Part shown: positions 6,791 through 9,176 of the stretch, in pieces
Layout of the letters: each line of letters opens with the position of its first letter
How positions within the stretch are numbered: position 1 is the stretch's first letter
Source of the DNA: JBCBZH01 sp039815415
GTDB lineage: Bacteria; Bacteroidota; Rhodothermia; Rhodothermales; Rubricoccaceae
Direction: 5' to 3'
DNA length: 9,176 nucleotides
Assembly (NCBI GenBank): GCA_039815415.1
Contig: JBCBZH010000177.1
Location: 1 to 9,176, forward strand
Position numbers and translations under genes: made by a program
Notes under the pieces: model-generated
Told to the model about the DNA's origin: nothing
The model's input: only the letters and a program-made list of their open reading frames with translations
Database searches by the model: none

Positions 6791-8283
6791 CAAGACGCGG
6801 ACGCGACCGATACCGCCACATCCGCTCCCAGCCCATCTCCCGTAGCTGCAGAAACCAACGGAAGCTCGAACCAGAAGCGCGTGCCCCGGCCCTTGGTGCT
6901 CTCCACATGGATCTTCTCGCCGTGCGCCTCCATGATCTGGCGCACAATTGCCAGCCCGAGGCCGGTTCCGCCCACCTTCCGTGAACGGGCGGTGTCCACA
7001 CGGTAGAAGCGCTCGAAGACCCGGTCCAGGTGCTCGCTGGAAATCCCACGTCCGGTGTCGACCACCTCCACACGCGCCTTGTTGAGATGGCGGCGCATCC
7101 GGACTCGAACGGACCCTTCCTCCGTGTAGGCGATGGCGTTGTCCATCAGGTTCGTCAGTACCTGACGCATCCGATTCCGGTCCGCTACAACCACCAGCTC
7201 AGGATTCTCGTACGTGAACTCGAGGTCTTTGTCCACAGCCTTGGGGTCCAGCATCTCCCCGACTTCCTCGATCAGATCCTGAAGGCCAAACGAGCTGGCG
7301 CGGATGGAGTCCTCCCGGTACTCGAGCTTGGCGATCTCAATCAGATCGGAGAACAGGTTGTTGAGCCGCTGGAGATTGTCGAGTCCCTTCTGCGCGTACT
7401 TCTTGCGCTGCGCGGGTGGGAGGCTCTCGGAGGCCAGTGCCTCGAGATAGCCAAATACCGCGAAGATGGGGTTCTTGACCTCGTGGCTGACGTTGCCGAT
7501 AAACTCGTTCTGGACGCGCTGCATCCTCTGGAGGTCATGGATGTCGGCGCGGAACCGGCCCGCCATCTGGTTGAGAGATCGCGTGAGGTCCTGAAACTCT
7601 GCCGCACGGGTGCGAACCTGAATGCGACCATCCAAGTCTCCCTCGTTGATCCGCTGCGCGCTCCGCGTGATCGCTCGAAGCGGTCCGGTGACCTGCCGGG
7701 CGGCCATCCACGCCCCGATCAGCGCAAACACCAACGCGAGTGCCATCCCGATCACCAGCACGGCCTGCACCTGCTGGATCGCGCGCACAAAGGGCGGCGT
7801 GGGCTCGCCGACGCGAATGAGCAGGCCCGACTCAGGACGAAAGAGAGCGAGATAAAACCGTTCGCTGCCATCCGGGCCGGGCCGAATGGACCAGCCGACG
7901 CGTCCAGCATCAGCGCGGGCTTCGAGCACCTCCTCGCGTTCAAAGAATGGCGCTCCGGAGGCGCCCCCGGCTCCCCAGTTGCCCAACACTGAATCGCGCG
8001 TCGCCAGCGCGACGTCCAGGCGCGTAAGGCTTGCGATCTGGCGCCCTAGCTCCAACTGAGACTCTGGGGTCGGTGCCGACTCAATCTGTACCGCAAAACG
8101 CTCGGCCTGCTGGTGCAGCGTCTCCCGCGCGGCATCGCGCACCTGACCGCGGAGCACGAAGAACGAGTAGAGCCCCACCCCAACCACCGCCAGCCCGACG
8201 AACAGGGCGAACGTCAGCATCATCCACGTCTGCGTGGACGCCCGACGCGGAACGAAGAGCTGGCGGAACGCTTTCCAGCGCAT
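6790..8283 (-). CDS. Membrane-bound sensor histidine kinase (HAMP-HisKA-HATPase)
   Basis: The 497-residue product has a short basic N-terminus, a first membrane helix (about 22-45), an extracytoplasmic sensor domain (about 46-170), a second helix (about 173-195) and a HAMP linker (about 196-250, VTGPLRAITRSAQRINEGDL). The HisKA dimerisation domain follows with phosphoacceptor H267 in NVSHEVKNPI, then the ATPase domain: N box NLMDNAIAYT (378-387), G1 DTGRGI (409-414), F box FERFYRVD (423-430) and G2 GGTGLGLAI (438-446). All catalytic boxes are intact. There is no PAS domain, and the ~125-residue sensor domain shows no recognised ligand motif. A ~20-residue Ala/Val/Gly tail follows the ATPase domain. 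It lies 88 bases downstream of its likely cognate response regulator and overlaps the TfoX-domain gene by one base. The leader is pyrimidine-rich with no Shine-Dalgarno. The domain layout resembles PhoR/BaeS-type kinases; the signal is unknown. Confidence 0.95.
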   Translation of the reverse strand: MRWKAFRQLFVPRRASTQTWMMLTFALFVGLAVVGVGLYSFFVLRGQVRDAARETLHQQAERFAVQIESAPTPESQLELGRQIASLTRLDVALATRDSVLGNWGAGGASGAPFFEREEVLEARADAGRVGWSIRPGPDGSERFYLALFRPESGLLIRVGEPTPPFVRAIQQVQAVLVIGMALALVFALIGAWMAARQVTGPLRAITRSAQRINEGDLDGRIQVRTRAAEFQDLTRSLNQMAGRFRADIHDLQRMQRVQNEFIGNVSHEVKNPIFAVFGYLEALASESLPPAQRKKYAQKGLDNLQRLNNLFSDLIEIAKLEYREDSIRASSFGLQDLIEEVGEMLDPKAVDKDLEFTYENPELVVVADRNRMRQVLTNLMDNAIAYTEEGSVRVRMRRHLNKARVEVVDTGRGISSEHLDRVFERFYRVDTARSRKVGGTGLGLAIVRQIMEAHGEKIHVESTKGRGTRFWFELPLVSAATGDGLGADVAVSVASAS

Positions 8284-8371
8284 GGGAGCGAGGGATCAGG
8301 GATGGATGAGGGATCGAGGAGTGCGCAGAAGCCTTATCCCTGCGCGCAATCCCTCATCCCGTATCCCTCTG
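8284..8371 (-). repeat. AGGGAT/ATCCCT inverted and tandem repeat between response regulator and kinase genes
   Basis: This 88-base spacer has AGGGAT at 8291, 8298 and 8309, and the complement ATCCC(T) at 8336, 8349, 8356 and 8363, partly at exact 7-base spacing. A perfect 11-bp inverted repeat, GGATGAGGGAT (8304-8314) with ATCCCTCATCC (8349-8359), encloses a second 8-bp stem, GTGCGCAG (8321-8328) with CTGCGCGC (8340-8347, one G-T pair), around an 11-base loop. No T-run follows in the minus-strand direction, so it does not look like an intrinsic terminator. It could be an mRNA structure tuning kinase translation, a processing or stabilising hairpin, an operator array, or a dispersed intergenic repeat; the sequence alone cannot decide. 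Confidence 0.75.
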
Positions 8372-9082
8372 CTACGCTTCTTCAGCCGTCGCTTCCTCGA
8401 CGAACCGGTAGCCGACGCCACGAACTGTCTGGATGTGCTTGGCAAAGTCGCCGAGCTTCTCGCGGAGGTTCTTGATGTGCGCGTCCACCGTGCGCTCGGT
8501 TACCATCATGGCATCCTTCCAGATGGTCTCGAGCAGCTGCTGCCGTGTAAACGCCTTGCGAGGGTGGCGGACGAGGTAGCGAAGCAGTTCGAACTCTGTC
8601 AGCGTCAGCCCGAGGTCATCGCCATCGAGGGTGGCGCGGTATTCATCCTCGTAGATGGTGAGACCTGCGACACTGAGCGTCTTGCTCTCCTCGGTGCCTG
8701 ACCGGCGGAGAACCGCGCGGATGTTGGCAAGCACCACCTGGGGGCTGACAGGCTTCTTGAGGTACGTATCGCCCCCTGCCTCGAGGCCCTCGAGCTGGTC
8801 GCTTTCCTCCGTCTTGGCCGACAGGAAGAGAATTGGGATGGTCTCGGTTTCCACACGGCCACGGAGACGCTTGGCGATTTCGAACCCGCTCATGCCTGGG
8901 AGCATGACATCGAGGAGGACGGCATCAACATCTGGGCCTGCCTTGGACAGGGCCTCATCGGCATCGTGAGCCGTCAGGACGGTGTAGCCCTCTTCGCGCA
9001 GGAAGTGGGAAATGATCTCGACGACGTCTTCTTCGTCATCGACAACGAGGATCGTGATCTCCTGGGCGGTGGAGGTAGCCAT
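8372..9082 (-). CDS. OmpR/PhoB-family response regulator
   Basis: The 236-residue product has an N-terminal receiver domain and a C-terminal winged-helix DNA-binding domain. Receiver landmarks are the acidic pocket D15-D16-E17, phosphoacceptor D58 in LLDVMLPGMSG, the switch residue S88 in LFLSAK, and K110 in YLKKPV. The output domain (about 135-230) has LTLTEFELLRYLVRHPRKAFTR, then the VTERTVDAHIKNLREKLGD recognition-helix region and the wing IQTVRGVGYRF, all typical of PhoB/OmpR. The ATG at 9082 is chosen because it gives a normal N-terminus just before the receiver strand; an in-frame TTG at 9112 would add 10 atypical residues. Neither has a clear Shine-Dalgarno sequence. It is the first gene of the regulator-kinase-TfoX unit and is presumably phosphorylated by the adjacent kinase. 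Its target genes are unknown. Confidence 0.95.
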   Translation of the reverse strand: MATSTAQEITILVVDDEEDVVEIISHFLREEGYTVLTAHDADEALSKAGPDVDAVLLDVMLPGMSGFEIAKRLRGRVETETIPILFLSAKTEESDQLEGLEAGGDTYLKKPVSPQVVLANIRAVLRRSGTEESKTLSVAGLTIYEDEYRATLDGDDLGLTLTEFELLRYLVRHPRKAFTRQQLLETIWKDAMMVTERTVDAHIKNLREKLGDFAKHIQTVRGVGYRFVEEATAEEA

Positions 9083-9176
9083 AGGGAAGTGGGTGAATCG
9101 AGGGATGTGCAAGGTAGAGATGACACCCGATATACCCCACTCGCGGCGCAGGGTTCTCTGCGGTCCGCAGCAGACG
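9083..9176 (-). promoter_or_regulatory. Upstream region of the response-regulator operon
   Basis: The stretch before the regulator ATG runs to the window edge and shows no coding evidence on its own. On the minus strand a -10-like TATATC lies at 9129-9134, without a good -35. A 13-bp palindrome, CTGCGG-T-CCGCAG (9158-9170), lies further upstream and could be an operator or the tip of a terminator for a gene beyond the edge. CGAGGGAT at 9099-9106 repeats the motif found at 8289-8296 before the kinase gene. The promoter call is weak. Confidence 0.35.

Noticed and set aside
7030..7992. A 320-codon open frame on the plus strand opposite the histidine kinase
   Set aside because: It lies wholly antisense to a kinase with every catalytic box intact. 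Its protein has no recognisable domain, and long antisense frames are expected in GC-rich coding DNA.
8304..8359. The regulator-kinase inverted repeat as an intrinsic terminator
   Set aside because: No T-run follows in the direction of transcription, the loop is structured, and the kinase and TfoX genes downstream need transcription through it.
8289..8369. The repeat units as a CRISPR array
   Set aside because: The units are only 6-7 bases, occur in both orientations and have no unique spacers of normal length.

Overview
The window is GC-rich, densely coding bacterial chromosome with eight protein genes in three blocks. No RNA gene, insertion sequence, phage gene or CRISPR array was found. 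The mix of genes suggests a high-GC member of the Rhodothermota/Bacteroidota side of the tree, such as Salinibacter- or Rubricoccus-like bacteria: a Wzi-type outer-membrane protein, a PhoB/PhoR-like two-component pair, a stand-alone TfoX C-terminal domain, and start codons without clear Shine-Dalgarno sequences. The taxonomic assignment is an inference from protein flavour only.

Left block (1-3073, minus strand): a PelG-like polytopic membrane protein of the MOP exporter type (1421-3073) overlaps by one base (TGATG) a second polytopic membrane protein whose frame stays open for 473 codons to the left edge. The second protein loosely resembles GT-C type membrane glycosyltransferases. Together they look like a pair for cell-surface polysaccharide or lipid-linked sugar handling, but neither function is proven by a catalytic motif.

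Middle block (3163-6499, plus strand): tsaB (tRNA t6A modification), accD (acetyl-CoA carboxylase carboxyltransferase beta subunit) and a Wzi-like outer-membrane beta-barrel protein with a clean signal peptide. Gaps of 43 and 24 bases fit one transcription unit. It starts from an 89-base region shared with the divergent left block.

Right block (6506-9082, minus strand): an OmpR/PhoB-type response regulator, a membrane sensor histidine kinase, and a small TfoX C-terminal-domain protein whose ATG overlaps the kinase stop codon by one base (TGATG again). The 88 bases between regulator and kinase hold the most unusual non-coding structure here: an 11-bp perfect inverted repeat made of AGGGAT/ATCCCT units, partly at heptamer spacing, with a second GC-rich stem inside and four GGG tracts on each strand. 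The middle and right blocks converge with only 6 bases between their stop codons.

Most genes are housekeeping or of known families. No clearly new multi-gene system is visible. The best candidates for something undescribed are the structured repeat between regulator and kinase, the kinase-TfoX coupling, and the PelG-like/GT-C-like membrane pair.
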